A model generated the notes under the pieces. That model had not been told where the DNA came from. It did no database searches and worked only from the letters and a program-made list of their open reading frames with translations. From NCBI GenBank assembly GCA_902627495.1, contig CACOJS010000003.1, positions 1 to 42,894 on the forward strand: DNA of 42,894 nucleotides, read 5' to 3'. Made by a program: the position numbers and the translations under genes. Every line of letters starts with the position of its first letter. The first letter of the stretch is position 1. Shown in pieces: positions 33,565 to 42,894 of the stretch. This DNA comes from Hydrogenophilales bacterium. GTDB taxonomy: Bacteria; Pseudomonadota; Gammaproteobacteria; Burkholderiales; Eutrophovitaceae.

Positions 33565-34479
33565 ATGATCAAACAAAGAACCTTAAAGAATATTGTGCGT
33601 GCGACAGGAGTCGGATTGCACGCTGGATGCAAAGTTAATATGACTCTTCGGCCTGCCGCTCCAGATACTGGTATAGTGTTTCGACGAATAGATCTTGATC
33701 CTGTGGTTGAAGTAAAAGCTGATGCCTATGCTGTTTGTGATACTCGCTTATCTACCTGCCTTGGTATAGATTCTTGTAAAATTCAGACTGTGGAACATTT
33801 AATGTCGGCTTTAGCTGGATTAGGTATTGACAACCTATTTGTAGAGTTGACTGCGGGTGAAGTACCCATAATGGATGGATCCTCCTCGCCGTTTGTTTTC
33901 TTACTGCAGTCAGCAGGGATAGAGGAGCAAACGTCACCAAAAAGGTTTATAAAGATTCTCAAAGAAGTAAGAGTAAGTGTAGGAGACAAATGGGTGATGT
34001 TTAAGCCGTTTGACGGATTTAGGATTGATTTTGCTATAGATTTTAAGCATCCGGCGTTTGCTCGGGCAAACGAAAAAGTGTCAGTTAATTTTGCGGATAC
34101 TTCATATATAAAAGATGTAAGTCGGGCTCGAACATTTGGGTTCATGCACGAAGTGGAGAGTTTGAGGTCCCAAGGCCTAGCGTTAGGTGGTAATCTGGAT
34201 AATGCGATTGTAATGGATGAGTATAGGATACTTAACGTCGAGGGTTTGCGGTACGAAAATGAATTTGTAAAGCATAAAGTACTAGATGCAATTGGAGATC
34301 TCTATTTATTGGGGTATCCCTTAATCGGTGCATTTGAAGGGTATAAATCAGGCCATGAATTAAATAATTTGCTTTTAAGGAGGCTTTTAGAGGATGCCAC
34401 GGCTTGGGAGCAGGTAAGTTTTAATGAGAAGTCTAAAGTGCCCGGTTACCTTAGGCTTAAAATGGAGGGTGTCTATTAG
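33565..34479 (+). CDS. lpxC: UDP-3-O-acyl-N-acetylglucosamine deacetylase LpxC
   Basis: LpxC carries out the committed step of lipid A synthesis with zinc. At 304 aa, the zinc and catalytic residues sit one position from their E. coli numbers: His78 (TVEHLMSAL), His237 and Asp241 ([16 protein letters not shown]) and His264 (SGHELNNLL); the Glu next to His78 is Glu77. Other landmarks are [21 protein letters not shown] and RARTFGF. The position after ftsZ is the classical proteobacterial order. Its end overlaps the convergent DciA-like gene by four bases. Confidence 0.97.
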   Translation: MIKQRTLKNIVRATGVGLHAGCKVNMTLRPAAPDTGIVFRRIDLDPVVEVKADAYAVCDTRLSTCLGIDSCKIQTVEHLMSALAGLGIDNLFVELTAGEVPIMDGSSSPFVFLLQSAGIEEQTSPKRFIKILKEVRVSVGDKWVMFKPFDGFRIDFAIDFKHPAFARANEKVSVNFADTSYIKDVSRARTFGFMHEVESLRSQGLALGGNLDNAIVMDEYRILNVEGLRYENEFVKHKVLDAIGDLYLLGYPLIGAFEGYKSGHELNNLLLRRLLEDATAWEQVSFNEKSKVPGYLRLKMEGVY

Positions 34480-34907
34480 GACTTTAGGTTTTTTCGCATC
34501 CTGTCGATAACCAGTTTTAGGGGACCATTTGAAATTTTGGCAGAAATTTCGTCAAAAGCGTTTTTACCCTCGAATATGGCTTTTGGCTCGGGCATAGATC
34601 GGTTTTGGGGTTCTCTGTCGGGAACAACCTTTATTTTGATTTTAAGGATGTCGTTACTGTGTTTTTGGATATTTTTTAATAAATAAGATTTAAGTTGATG
34701 AAGTTTCGAGGCGGTTGCACTATTTGTAGTGTGCAGCACTAATGTGTCTCGATCAATATGAGATATTGCCGTATGGGCAAATAACGGGGGTTGCAAAATG
34801 TCAGATAGTATTTTGGTCAGTTTGGAGATTTGCCCTGTAGCTTTTATCAGAGGTTGCAGTTCCTCGGCATCTTGCAAAATACTTGATATGTTACCTTCTG
34901 TTACCAT
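34476..34907 (-). CDS. DUF721/DciA-like protein
   Basis: The 143 aa protein is divergent in sequence. It fits the DUF721/DciA family by its N-terminal helical region, then LTVLH-type strands ([28 protein letters not shown]) and a basic C-terminus. Its location on the opposite strand between lpxC and the M23/secA genes is where this family is found in many Beta- and Gammaproteobacteria. DciA-type proteins are thought to help load the replicative helicase DnaB. The call combines position with a weak domain pattern, so moderate confidence is proper. Confidence 0.65.
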   Translation of the reverse strand: MVTEGNISSILQDAEELQPLIKATGQISKLTKILSDILQPPLFAHTAISHIDRDTLVLHTTNSATASKLHQLKSYLLKNIQKHSNDILKIKIKVVPDREPQNRSMPEPKAIFEGKNAFDEISAKISNGPLKLVIDRMRKNLKS

Positions 34908-34941
34908 AGAACATCCGTATAAAAGGGCTTAAAGGGATTAG

Positions 34942-35859
34942 ATGGATATTATCCTCATAAGTGGTAAGTCGTCGCAAGTAAAAAAATGGACATTTAATAG
35001 GCTCCAGCTGGCCCTATTGGGTGGGATTTTTATATTCTCAGTATTTTTAATAGCCTTAGCCCTTAACTACTTTTCGCTGGTCTATGCAGTTAAAAATGAA
35101 AGTACTTACCTTAAAAAAATGTTAGGTGTTGTGCACGCTGAACAGACCGAAAAAACCAGACTTTTTATCAGAGAAAGCATCGATACGATGGCCAGTCGAT
35201 TAGGTGAAATGCAGGCTAGTCTAATGAGACTAGATTCCGTTGGTATGAGAGTAATCAAATTAGCCGGAATTGATCCACACGAATTTGTTTTAGACAAAAA
35301 AGTTGCTCTTGGGGGTGCTAAATCAGAATATATTGTCCCAAACCTTACCATGCGCGAGCTAGTACTAGAGGCTAACGATGTTGACCGACTATTAGATGAC
35401 CGGGCAGATAAGCTTAAGATGCTAGAGGAAAGATTGGGGTTGAAATATACAAAAAATCAACTGCTTCCCACAGGGCGGCCAGTGGTGTCGGGTTGGTTAT
35501 CATCAAACTATGGATGGAGAATAGATCCTTTTACTAGAAAGAAGGCCTTTCATGAAGGTGTGGACTGGGTAGCAAAACCGGGATCTGATATTCTAGCGGC
35601 GGCTGGGGGAGTAGTGATCTATGCGAAACGACATTCTCAATATGGAAATATGATTGAAATAGATCATGGGAATGGCTACGTTACTAGGTATGCTCATGCT
35701 GAGGCTCTTTCGGCGAAAGTTGGCGATGTGGTTGTCAGAGGGCAGAAAGTGGCAACAGTAGGAAGCACAGGAAGATCGACCGGCCCACACTTGCACTTTG
35801 AGGTACTAAAAAAAGGGAAACCCCAAAACCCTCGGCGTTTTCTAAAACGGTCTAGCTGA
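34942..35859 (+). CDS. M23 family peptidase, membrane-anchored
   Basis: The 305 aa chain has one N-terminal membrane helix (about 23-50), a coiled-coil (about 55-100, 140-170) and a C-terminal LytM domain (about 180-300). The zinc site is complete: His204 and Asp208 in HEGVDW, His252 in RYAHAEAL, and His283-x-His285 in GPHLHFEV. Such proteins cleave peptidoglycan peptide bridges or activate amidases at division. A gene of this type next to secA is common in Betaproteobacteria. The substrate and whether it is an amidase activator or endopeptidase cannot be read from sequence, but intact ligands favour activity. Confidence 0.9.
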   Translation: MDIILISGKSSQVKKWTFNRLQLALLGGIFIFSVFLIALALNYFSLVYAVKNESTYLKKMLGVVHAEQTEKTRLFIRESIDTMASRLGEMQASLMRLDSVGMRVIKLAGIDPHEFVLDKKVALGGAKSEYIVPNLTMRELVLEANDVDRLLDDRADKLKMLEERLGLKYTKNQLLPTGRPVVSGWLSSNYGWRIDPFTRKKAFHEGVDWVAKPGSDILAAAGGVVIYAKRHSQYGNMIEIDHGNGYVTRYAHAEALSAKVGDVVVRGQKVATVGSTGRSTGPHLHFEVLKKGKPQNPRRFLKRSS

Positions 35860-35921
35860 CTAGAACCCCAAAAAACCTGTTAATGTTAGGGTGAGTAGTT
35901 AATCATCGACCTTATTGCGTT

Positions 35922-35927
35922 TATAAT
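35922..35927 (+). promoter_or_regulatory. Possible -10 element of a secA promoter
   Basis: A perfect TATAAT lies only nine bases before the secA ATG; a poor TTAATC (35899-35904) stands 17 bases upstream. If used, the transcript would start within a few bases of the ATG. The gap may merely be AT-rich, so this is tentative. Confidence 0.25.
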
Positions 35928-35936
35928 AGGCCAGAT

Positions 35937-38663
35937 ATGGTAACTCAAATTTTAAAAAAGATCTTTGGAAGTCGAAATGACCGATTACTGCGGTCCTATC
36001 AAGATGTGGTTAATCATATTAATTCTCTAGAAAAGCAGTTTTCAGAATTATCCGACGCTGATTTGAAGTCGAAGACTGCAAGCTACAAAGCCAGACTTGG
36101 AGAATCTGAGCCGTTTCAGGAAATATTACCAGACGCCTTTGCTACAGTAAGAGAGGCTAGTAAAAGAGTACTGGGTATGCGTCATTTCGACGTCCAATTG
36201 ATTGGCGGGATGGCCCTCCATGATGGAAAGATTGCTGAAATGAGAACAGGGGAGGGAAAGACCTTAGCAGCTACATTACCAGCATACTTAAATGCACTTT
36301 CTGGAGAGAGTGTGCACGTTGTAACGGTTAATGATTATCTTGCAAAAAGAGACGCCGAGTGGATGGGTAAGATTTACGAATTTCTTGGACTTGCGGTTGG
36401 GGTCAATTTGCCTAACATGGAACCTGAGAAAAAAAAGAATGCTTACCAAGCAGATATTACTTATGGCACAAATAACGAATTTGGATTTGATTATTTACGT
36501 GACAATATGGTTTTTGAAACAAAAGATAGGGTACAAAGACCATTGTCATTCGCTATTATTGATGAGGTTGATTCAATACTGATAGACGAGGCAAGAACCC
36601 CTTTAATAATTTCGGGTCAGGCTGATGATAGTACAGATCTATACAAAAAAATGGATGTTATCGCACCAAAACTAGAACGGGCTAAAGAAGAGTCAGATAA
36701 AGGAGATTATTATGTTGATGAGAAGTCACATCAAGTGCTATTGACAGAGACTGGTCATGAAACGGCCGAAAGTCTACTTATCGAGATGGGCATGCTGACA
36801 CCGAATAGCAGCTTATATGACGCTTCAAACATTAGTCTAGTTCATCACCTCTACGCAAGCCTCAAAGCTCATAACCTATTTCATAAGGATCAGCATTATG
36901 TTATTCAAAACAGGGAAGTAGTAATAGTTGATGAATTTACCGGCCGTTTAATGGCTGGTAGACGTTGGTCAGATGGTCTGCATCAAGCTGTGGAGGCCAA
37001 AGAAAAGGTCAATATTCAGAAAGAGAACCAAACATTGGCATCTGTGACATTTCAAAATTATTTTCGTATGTACAGTAAACTGGGAGGGATGACAGGTACC
37101 GCAGATACCGAGGCTTTTGAATTCCAGCAAATTTATGGATTAGAAACTGTAATAGTTCCAACCCACCAAAATATGATCAGAGATGATCAAATGGATAGAG
37201 TTTATAAGACGACCAGAGAGAAATATGATGCAATCTTAGAAGAAGTCCAAAACTGTTATGATAAGGGACAACCTGTTTTAGTAGGTACTACCTCAATAGA
37301 AAATTCAGAGGTATTGTCAGCGAGATTAAAAAAAGCAGGATTAAAGCATCAAGTATTAAACGCTAAGCAGCATGCTAAAGAGGCTGAAATAATATCTCAG
37401 GCAGGTCGCCCAAAAATGATAACTATAGCTACTAACATGGCAGGACGAGGCACAGACATAGTCTTGGGTGGGAATCCTGAGTCTCAAATTGCAGAACTTT
37501 ATTCGGATAATAAGCTCTCCTCAAACCATAAGACTGACAAGGCAAAAAAAGTTCGGGAGGAATGGAAGGTTTTACATGATGAGGTTGTAAAGAGTGGAGG
37601 GCTTCATATTATTGGAACTGAACGCCACGAATCTAGAAGAGTAGACAATCAACTAAGGGGAAGATCTGGGAGGCAAGGAGATCCGGGTTCCAGCAGGTTT
37701 TTTCTCTCTCTCGAAGACCCGCTTCTTAGAATTTTTGCCTCAGATAGAGTATCTTGGATAATGGACCAACTCAAAATGCCTGAGGGGGAGGCAATAGAGC
37801 ACCAATGGGTGACCAAAGCTATCGAAAATGCTCAAAGGAAAGTTGAGGCTAGAAATTTTGATATACGCAAGCAATTACTCGAATATGACGATGTGTCAAA
37901 CGACCAGCGACAAGTGATCTATGACCAGCGAAATGAAATATTAGGCATCGACAATATCTCCCAGATGATAAAAGCCACTCGAGAAGGTGCAATTGCTTCG
38001 TTAGTTTATAACTATGTCCCTCAAGACAGTCTCGAAGAAGATTGGGATATGGATGGTTTGGATAAGGCGTTAAAGAATGAATTTGGCCTGGAGGTAGGCA
38101 CGCGAGATTGGCTTGAGCAGGGGAAAAATGTTACTGAGGAAAATTTGATTAAGTTGATTGCTGAGTCAGCACATGCAACCTATCACAAAAAATTTCAAAC
38201 GGTTCCCGCCGATGTTGTGCAAACCTACGAAAGGGCAATTATGCTGCAAAGTTTAGATGGTCGCTGGCGAGAACATTTGTCAGCATTAGACCATCTTCGA
38301 CAAGGTATTCATTTGCGGGGTTATGCCGCAAAAAATCCTAAGCAAGAGTATAAAAGGGAGGCTTTTCAATTATTTTCCACGCTGTTGGAAATGATCAGGG
38401 ATGATGTCTCTCATGTTTTAATGAAAGTAAAAATTACTAGTGCTGCCGAGGTCGAGGCTGTTGCAGAAGAAAAAACTGAGTTTACAGATATCGATTATAA
38501 TCATCCAAATCATAAAGGACTTGGTGGATTACAAGCGACGGATGATCAGGGTGATGATAAGACGAAACCATTTGTTAGGAATGAAGCAAAAGTAGGAAGA
38601 AATGAGCCTTGCCCGTGCGGCTCAGGCAAAAAATATAAACAGTGTCATGGACGAACATCATAG
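35937..38663 (+). CDS. secA: Preprotein translocase ATPase SecA
   Basis: SecA drives export of unfolded proteins through SecYEG. At 908 aa it is full length: Walker A MRTGEGKT (102-109, Lys108 as in E. coli), Walker B-type [20 protein letters not shown], the preprotein-binding region, NBD2 motifs [20 protein letters not shown] and [25 protein letters not shown]. The C-terminal zinc-binding end has Cys892, Cys894, Cys903 and His904, which contact SecB. Only 77 bases separate it from the M23 gene, and no obvious SecM arrest leader is present upstream. Confidence 0.98.
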   Translation: MVTQILKKIFGSRNDRLLRSYQDVVNHINSLEKQFSELSDADLKSKTASYKARLGESEPFQEILPDAFATVREASKRVLGMRHFDVQLIGGMALHDGKIAEMRTGEGKTLAATLPAYLNALSGESVHVVTVNDYLAKRDAEWMGKIYEFLGLAVGVNLPNMEPEKKKNAYQADITYGTNNEFGFDYLRDNMVFETKDRVQRPLSFAIIDEVDSILIDEARTPLIISGQADDSTDLYKKMDVIAPKLERAKEESDKGDYYVDEKSHQVLLTETGHETAESLLIEMGMLTPNSSLYDASNISLVHHLYASLKAHNLFHKDQHYVIQNREVVIVDEFTGRLMAGRRWSDGLHQAVEAKEKVNIQKENQTLASVTFQNYFRMYSKLGGMTGTADTEAFEFQQIYGLETVIVPTHQNMIRDDQMDRVYKTTREKYDAILEEVQNCYDKGQPVLVGTTSIENSEVLSARLKKAGLKHQVLNAKQHAKEAEIISQAGRPKMITIATNMAGRGTDIVLGGNPESQIAELYSDNKLSSNHKTDKAKKVREEWKVLHDEVVKSGGLHIIGTERHESRRVDNQLRGRSGRQGDPGSSRFFLSLEDPLLRIFASDRVSWIMDQLKMPEGEAIEHQWVTKAIENAQRKVEARNFDIRKQLLEYDDVSNDQRQVIYDQRNEILGIDNISQMIKATREGAIASLVYNYVPQDSLEEDWDMDGLDKALKNEFGLEVGTRDWLEQGKNVTEENLIKLIAESAHATYHKKFQTVPADVVQTYERAIMLQSLDGRWREHLSALDHLRQGIHLRGYAAKNPKQEYKREAFQLFSTLLEMIRDDVSHVLMKVKITSAAEVEAVAEEKTEFTDIDYNHPNHKGLGGLQATDDQGDDKTKPFVRNEAKVGRNEPCPCGSGKKYKQCHGRTS

Positions 38664-38706
38664 ATCTCAATGTATAGATATATAGATAGAAATTAAACTA
38701 TTTAGT

Positions 38707-39906
38707 ATGGAAAACTTAATTCCGGTTGCCGGTGTAAAACTAGGTGTCGCTAAGGCGGGGTTACGGAATAAGGTATCTAACGATGTGATGATATTAACGG
38801 TCTCACCAGGCTCTACAATCTCCGGCGTATTTACAAATAATAGCTTTAAAGCTGCTCCGGTCATAATTGCAAGTGGTAAATTAAAGCAAGGCCGTATAAG
38901 AGCTTTAGTGGTAAACAGTGGATATGCTAACGCAGGAACAGGTGAGAGGGGAAAGAAGGATGCAGAACAAGTGTGCAAGCAGCTTGCAGATGCCATAGGG
39001 GTATCATCGGAGCAGGTTCTACCTTTTTCAACCGGCATCATAATGGAGCCCCTTCCGGTAAAAAAAATTGTTAATGCACTTGCGGCTGGGATTAAGACAC
39101 TAAAAAGTGATAACTGGAGGGCGGGAGCGACTGCCATTATGACGACTGATAAAGTGTCCAAGGGCGTTTCTAGTCAAATTGAGGTGGATAGTAAAACGAT
39201 TACAGTTACTGGAATAGCAAAAGGCTCGGGAATGATTCACCCCAACATGGCCACAATGCTCGGTTTTATAGCTACCGATGCATCAATAAATAAGGATACG
39301 TTGGATAAGATGATATCTGAAATTACGCAGAAGAGCTTCAACTGTATTACTGTAGATGGTGACACATCAACTAACGATAGTTTTATTTTGATAGCAACTG
39401 GGGCTTCCGCAGCTCAACCGATAGAAAACAAAAATAGCCCGAATTACAAAATAATTTATGAGGCCATCCAAGATGTTGCTATTGAGCTTGCAAAAATGAT
39501 TGTTCGGGATGGAGAAGGAGCTACCAAGCTGGTAACAGTAGAAGTAGTGGGGGGTGGTGATAAGCAAGAGTGCAAAGAGGTCGCTTATTCTGTAGCGAAA
39601 TCACCATTGGTAAAAACTGCATTTTTTGCAGAAGATCCCAATTTAGGAAGGATTCTTGCGGCGATCGGTGCCGCCACCATAGTCGATGTTGATTGGTCAA
39701 AGATAAAAATGTGGATTGATGATTTGCTTGTATTCGAGGGAAACGAGGTGGTGCCCGGCTATGACGAAAAAATTGCGAAGAATATTATGTCCCAGAGTAA
39801 TTTTCGTCTCAAAATTGATCTCAGAAGAGGCTCCGCATCGACTGAGGTATGGACATGTGATCTATCACGAGAATATATAACTATAAACGCAGAATACCGG
39901 AGTTAG
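38707..39906 (+). CDS. argJ: Bifunctional glutamate N-acetyltransferase / amino-acid acetyltransferase ArgJ
   Basis: ArgJ recycles the acetyl group in arginine synthesis (N-acetylornithine to glutamate) and may also make N-acetylglutamate from acetyl-CoA. The 399 aa precursor is cut autocatalytically between Ala182 and Thr183 in HPNMATMLGF; Thr183 is the nucleophile. Other motifs are VFTNNSFKAAPV, NSGYANAGTG, STGIIMEPLP, AIMTTDK and VDGDTSTND, plus FGRI-like AEDPNLGRILAAIGAA near the C-terminus. No other arg gene is nearby. A perfect 8-bp tandem duplication (TATAGATA at 38673 and 38681) lies in the preceding gap. Confidence 0.96.
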   Translation: MENLIPVAGVKLGVAKAGLRNKVSNDVMILTVSPGSTISGVFTNNSFKAAPVIIASGKLKQGRIRALVVNSGYANAGTGERGKKDAEQVCKQLADAIGVSSEQVLPFSTGIIMEPLPVKKIVNALAAGIKTLKSDNWRAGATAIMTTDKVSKGVSSQIEVDSKTITVTGIAKGSGMIHPNMATMLGFIATDASINKDTLDKMISEITQKSFNCITVDGDTSTNDSFILIATGASAAQPIENKNSPNYKIIYEAIQDVAIELAKMIVRDGEGATKLVTVEVVGGGDKQECKEVAYSVAKSPLVKTAFFAEDPNLGRILAAIGAATIVDVDWSKIKMWIDDLLVFEGNEVVPGYDEKIAKNIMSQSNFRLKIDLRRGSASTEVWTCDLSREYITINAEYRS

Positions 39907-39911
39907 GAAAC

Positions 39912-40823
39912 GTGGATAAGAACCAGACAGGAAGCAAGTTGGATGATTTTCTAGATACTTTGAGCGAGTTTCTGTCGGACGAGATAGTCGTACCAGATTG
40001 GACTACTAGCAATGCTTTTCGGTGGAGGAAAAAATTTGGTGTACGGGGACGATTTCAGCAGCTCACGCGAGTGGATAAAGTTAGACTGAACGATCTTAAA
40101 GGAATAGAGAAGCAAAAAAAAATAATAAAGGAGAATACTGAAAATTTAGTTAATGGGCTTATTGCCAATAATATTTTACTGACTGGCGCTAGAGGAACGG
40201 GTAAGTCATCAATAGTAAAAGCAATATTCAATGAATTCTCCAATAGCGATCTAAAGTTGATTGAGGTGAGCAAAGAGGAACTAGTAGATATTCCTGACAT
40301 GGTTGAGGTTTTAGATGACGCTAAATACAAATTTATAATCTTTTGTGACGATCTATCTTTCGAAGCGAATGACCCAGGTTATAAGGCTCTGAAAGCGGTT
40401 TTGGATGGGTCAATCGTGGCCTTGCCAAACAATGTCGTAGTTTATGCTACCTCGAATAGGCGGCATCTTATGCCAGAGTACTTTTCGGATAATGCAGCTA
40501 ATAATCATAAAGGAGATGAAGTACACCCAACAGAATCAATCGAGGAATCGGTATCTTTATCTGAGAGATTCGGTTTGTGGGTTTCATTTTATCCATTTGA
40601 TCAAAATCTTTTTATTGCAATAGTCAATTACTGGGTTGATAAGTTAGGTGGCGTACAAGTTAACAAAAATACACTTGAAAAAGAGGCCTTACAATGGGCT
40701 ATCAAGAGGGGATCGCGTAGTGGAAGAATAGCAAGGCAGTTTGCAATAAATTGGGTCGGTCAAAATCATGATTCTCAGTCGAGTAATGGTAAAAGCAAAA
40801 AAAGCGATAAAAAAAAAGAATAA
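39912..40823 (+). CDS. DUF815-family AAA ATPase
   Basis: The 303 aa protein starts at GTG and has Walker A GARGTGKSS (92-100), Walker B-like FIIFCDDLSFEA (about 140-151), a sensor-like VVVYATSNRRHLMPEYF and a C-terminal LSERFGLWVSFYPFDQ. These fit the DUF815 family of AAA+ ATPases, whose function is not established. It is found in this position beside argJ and mutT in Betaproteobacteria. The C-terminus is lysine- and serine-rich. The next gene starts inside its last 38 bases, suggesting translational coupling. Confidence 0.9.
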   Translation: MDKNQTGSKLDDFLDTLSEFLSDEIVVPDWTTSNAFRWRKKFGVRGRFQQLTRVDKVRLNDLKGIEKQKKIIKENTENLVNGLIANNILLTGARGTGKSSIVKAIFNEFSNSDLKLIEVSKEELVDIPDMVEVLDDAKYKFIIFCDDLSFEANDPGYKALKAVLDGSIVALPNNVVVYATSNRRHLMPEYFSDNAANNHKGDEVHPTESIEESVSLSERFGLWVSFYPFDQNLFIAIVNYWVDKLGGVQVNKNTLEKEALQWAIKRGSRSGRIARQFAINWVGQNHDSQSSNGKSKKSDKKKE

Positions 40824-41772
40824 AGAGGCAATAGCGATTGGCATATTGATTCGTGAAGATGGATCGGTTTTGATGTCCAAACGACCTATTGGTAAAGAAG
40901 CTAGTGGGTTTTGGGAGTTTCCGGGGGGCAAGGTTTGCCATGATGAAACCATCGAAAAAGCCTTGTTTAGAGAGTTATCGGAAGAGATTGGTATTCAAGT
41001 TAAAACGTTTGTTCCGTGGCTCAGCCGAGGTGTTGACTCCGATACGCGACCAAAGATCTTGAACTTTTTTAAAGTATATCGTTGGAAAGGCGATCCGTTT
41101 GGAAAAGAGGGTCAAGAGATTTGTTGGCAGAACCCGAGGGATATCAAAGTTTATCCCATATTATCTGCCAATAGGCCTATTTTAAAATTTTTGAAACTTC
41201 CCTTAATATATTCGATAACAGATGTTGCATCTTTTGGTGAAAAAAAGTTCCTAAGTATGTTGGACTGTGCTTTTAACAGAGGACTGAGATTTGTCCAGGT
41301 GAGGGATAAGCAGTTGCCCTTAAATATGCGAGAGTCGGTAGTTCGGCATATTGTTGAAAAAGCTCAGGGAGTTGGCGGCGTTGTGATAGTTAATGGAGAC
41401 TGCAAATTGGCAAGAAAGGCTAAGGCCAACGGCGTCCATCTCTCCTCAAAAATGCTCTTGGAAGCAACAAGAAGGCCAAATTTTGAATGGTGTGGTGCAT
41501 CATGTCATGACGTAAAAGAACTACAAAAGGCAATAGATCTTAAATTAGATTTTGTGGTTTATGGGCCAGTTTTGCCAACGTCGACACATCCAAGGACTAG
41601 TTCGATTGGTTGGGATTTGTTAGAAAAAGAAATTTCAAATAGTTCGATACCTGTTTATGCCCTTGGAGGGCTATCGGCGGGTATGTTAAGAGTAGCTCAA
41701 AAGAGGGGGGCCACTGGAATATCTATGATGGGAGGTAGTTGGTCGGGTAAGGAAAGGTTAGATGTTTTTTAA
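40786..41772 (+). CDS. Nudix (MutT-like) hydrolase fused to a ThiE-like domain
   Basis: The first ~130 residues form a MutT-type Nudix domain with a perfect box GGKVCHDETIEKALFRELSEEIGI, which removes 8-oxo-dGTP from the nucleotide pool. The remainder (about 145-328) is thiamine-phosphate-synthase-like, with FVQVRDKQL, ANGVHLSS, WCGASCHDVKEL, VVYGPVLPTSTHP and YALGGLSAGML. Such fused Nudix/ThiE proteins are common in Beta- and Gammaproteobacteria; activity of the ThiE half is usually unproven. I start at an ATG that overlaps the ATPase gene by 38 bases; an ATG six codons upstream is also possible. Converges on zapD. Confidence 0.9.
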   Translation: MVKAKKAIKKKNKEAIAIGILIREDGSVLMSKRPIGKEASGFWEFPGGKVCHDETIEKALFRELSEEIGIQVKTFVPWLSRGVDSDTRPKILNFFKVYRWKGDPFGKEGQEICWQNPRDIKVYPILSANRPILKFLKLPLIYSITDVASFGEKKFLSMLDCAFNRGLRFVQVRDKQLPLNMRESVVRHIVEKAQGVGGVVIVNGDCKLARKAKANGVHLSSKMLLEATRRPNFEWCGASCHDVKELQKAIDLKLDFVVYGPVLPTSTHPRTSSIGWDLLEKEISNSSIPVYALGGLSAGMLRVAQKRGATGISMMGGSWSGKERLDVF

Positions 41773-41800
41773 TCAGCAAGCTAGCTTAAGTGCACTATGT

Positions 41801-42556
41801 TTAAAGTAAATTACAAAAAGATAATTCAAATTCAACATTGTCTTGAGTTGGTTTACGTGAAAGATTGCCAGGAATAGTAAACCTAATATTGAGTAGGTAT
41901 TTGTTTGCACTCACTTCAGGAATGAGGTCAGTCGGGTATTTGATTTTGACTCGGATTAAGTGTGCTGTTTTGCCCGACAGTGATTTTTGAAAATTTCCTC
42001 CGGTGGAGGTAACTTGTTCGGTTTGCCCACTTTGACGTAATAGTTTCAAAATAACTAAGACTCCAGTCGAGATAGGTTTAAAGGGGGCCAACCAATTCTC
42101 TAAGTCTCTCCTTCTGTTATCCAAAGACCCATTGAGCCAATAGTGGTAGGACGGTAAATCAAATTGACATACCCCACCAGGGATCGAGGTTCTTTGGCGA
42201 ATGCTGGTTAACCATTCATTTTCTCTAATTTCCTGTCCAGTTTTACCTGTAGAGTTAAGGAGGCCGGTTTTTGCTGTTTCAATCGCCTCTAACAATCCGG
42301 CCACCAAATTTTCCTCTACGGAAGGGTTTCCTTTAAACTCAGTAAGGTGGAGTCGTTGTCTCTCAAGCTCCTGCAACAGTTCTGATTTTAGGTCGGTACG
42401 TCCGGTTACTTCTAGAATTTCAAAAATAGTAAGTAAGGCAACGTGATGTGTTTCTGCTGAATCTTGACCCACAAAAATAACAGCTCGGTTGTACAGGTTT
42501 TCAAGCCTTAGGAACGTTCTGATTCTTTCATTTATTGGAAACTCGTAGGTAATCAT
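41801..42556 (-). CDS. zapD: Cell division protein ZapD
   Basis: ZapD bundles FtsZ filaments by binding the FtsZ C-terminal peptide, whose conserved sequence is encoded by ftsZ in this window. From the ATG giving MITYEFPINERIRTFLRLENLY it is 251 aa, the usual size; the frame stays open 20 codons upstream, but AGGA is placed before this ATG. Landmarks are the helical domain with HHVALLTIFEILEVTGRTDLK and ELERQRLHL, then FDLPSYHYWL and the beta domain IRVKIKYPTDLIPEVSANKYLLNIRF. Cytoplasmic. It lies downstream of coaE on the same strand, as in many proteobacteria, but yacG is not found next to it. Confidence 0.93.
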   Translation of the reverse strand: MITYEFPINERIRTFLRLENLYNRAVIFVGQDSAETHHVALLTIFEILEVTGRTDLKSELLQELERQRLHLTEFKGNPSVEENLVAGLLEAIETAKTGLLNSTGKTGQEIRENEWLTSIRQRTSIPGGVCQFDLPSYHYWLNGSLDNRRRDLENWLAPFKPISTGVLVILKLLRQSGQTEQVTSTGGNFQKSLSGKTAHLIRVKIKYPTDLIPEVSANKYLLNIRFTIPGNLSRKPTQDNVEFELSFCNLL

Positions 42557-42646
42557 TATAAATTTTCCTAAAAGCAGGCGTCTCACACTATTGAGAAACC
42601 TCAATTTTACACCCATCCCATTGCTGATATCCGTACCTTACCAGAG

Positions 42647-42894
42647 TTATGGCAAGAAGTCTTTTTTATAGTATGAAAATCGTCTGTAGATTTTATCTAG
42701 AGTTTTCACGTTACGAAGCAAGTCGTCAATAGAGCTATCATTTGAGATGACGTCATTGGAAAGGTCGAGTCTTTTGGTACGTGATACCTGAGTTTTTAAA
42801 ATCTCAGTGATTTTTTGGGTAGTCAAGTTCGAACGCTTACGGACTCTATCTATTTGGATGCTTGGAGAGCAATCGATGACTAACACTCTATCTG
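42647..42894 (-). CDS. coaE: Dephospho-CoA kinase CoaE, C-terminal part (5' truncated by window edge)
   Basis: The last 82 residues are seen, reading DRVLVIDCSPSIQIDRVRKRS and then ILKTQVSRTKRLDLSNDVISND. This matches the end of CoaE, which phosphorylates dephospho-CoA to CoA in the last step of CoA synthesis. The VLVID-C strand and the Q-x-x-R-x-x-R-L-x-x-x-D-x-x-I-x-N-D motif are characteristic. The P-loop and start are beyond the window. A GTG near the edge is an internal Val, not a start. coaE-zapD is a common pair. Confidence 0.92.
   Translation of the reverse strand, partial: DRVLVIDCSPSIQIDRVRKRSNLTTQKITEILKTQVSRTKRLDLSNDVISNDSSIDDLLRNVKTLDKIYRRFSYYKKDFLP

Noticed and set aside
38673..38688. 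Two tandem copies of TATAGATA before argJ
   Set aside because: Exact but only 8 bp twice in an AT-rich gap; probably slippage, not a regulatory array or satellite.
41778..41787. AAGCTAGCTT palindrome between mutT/thiE and zapD as a bidirectional terminator
   Set aside because: Ten bases only and no T-run on either side; too weak to call.
42590..42605. ATTGAG-AAAC-CTCAAT hairpin upstream of zapD
   Set aside because: The six-pair AU-rich stem is weak, and the T-run is on the wrong strand for the coaE-zapD transcript.

Overview
The window is an AT-rich stretch of bacterial chromosome, probably from a betaproteobacterium with a compact genome. The evidence for that placement is gene order and content recalled from the group: a lysine-rich histone H1-like tail; a CoA pyrophosphatase (Nudix) gene next to a CobD/CbiB-family gene; a pterin dehydratase, M48 peptidase and orn together; rnpB between rsmI and mraZ; and the order secA-argJ-DUF815 ATPase-mutT/thiE-zapD-coaE. 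No transposase, prophage, CRISPR array, tRNA or rRNA gene was seen. A photolyase gene would fit a sunlit habitat, but this is only an inference.

Layout. Positions 1-4.7 kb: the end of an H1-like gene, then mostly minus-strand genes. These are two uncharacterised proteins, dusA, a fumarylacetoacetate-hydrolase/short-chain-dehydrogenase pair that looks like the end of a non-phosphorylative deoxy-sugar pathway, and a small exported protein. Positions 4.8-10.7 kb: nudL-type Nudix, CobD-like membrane protein, sodium:solute symporter, pterin dehydratase, M48 peptidase, orn and a heptose-phosphate adenylyltransferase. Positions 10.7-15.8 kb: a 42-codon ORF, phrB, a dolP/lpoA/rsmI block (yraN and diaA are absent) and the RNase P RNA gene with a good promoter.

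Positions 15.9-33.5 kb hold a complete dcw (division and cell wall) cluster on the plus strand: mraZ-rsmH-ftsL-ftsI-murE-murF-mraY-murD-ftsW-murG-murC-murB-ddlB-ftsQ-ftsA-ftsZ. Most genes overlap or nearly touch, and several start with TTG or GTG. A promoter with three TGGGA boxes at exact 10-bp spacing lies in front; this is the MraZ autoregulatory operator. lpxC follows ftsZ with its own strong promoter. After it come a DciA-like gene on the opposite strand, an M23 peptidase, secA, argJ, a DUF815 ATPase, a MutT-ThiE fusion, zapD and the truncated coaE.

Together the genes make the UDP-MurNAc-pentapeptide and lipid II precursors, assemble the divisome, commit lipid A synthesis and export proteins. 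Around them are housekeeping functions (tRNA modification, nanoRNA decay, DNA repair, arginine and thiamine synthesis). I found no convincing new multi-gene system. The most unexplained items are the 42-codon ORF near 10.8 kb, the strong inverted repeat near 2.45 kb between the hydrolase gene and dusA, the small exported proteins, and local departures from the usual gene order.
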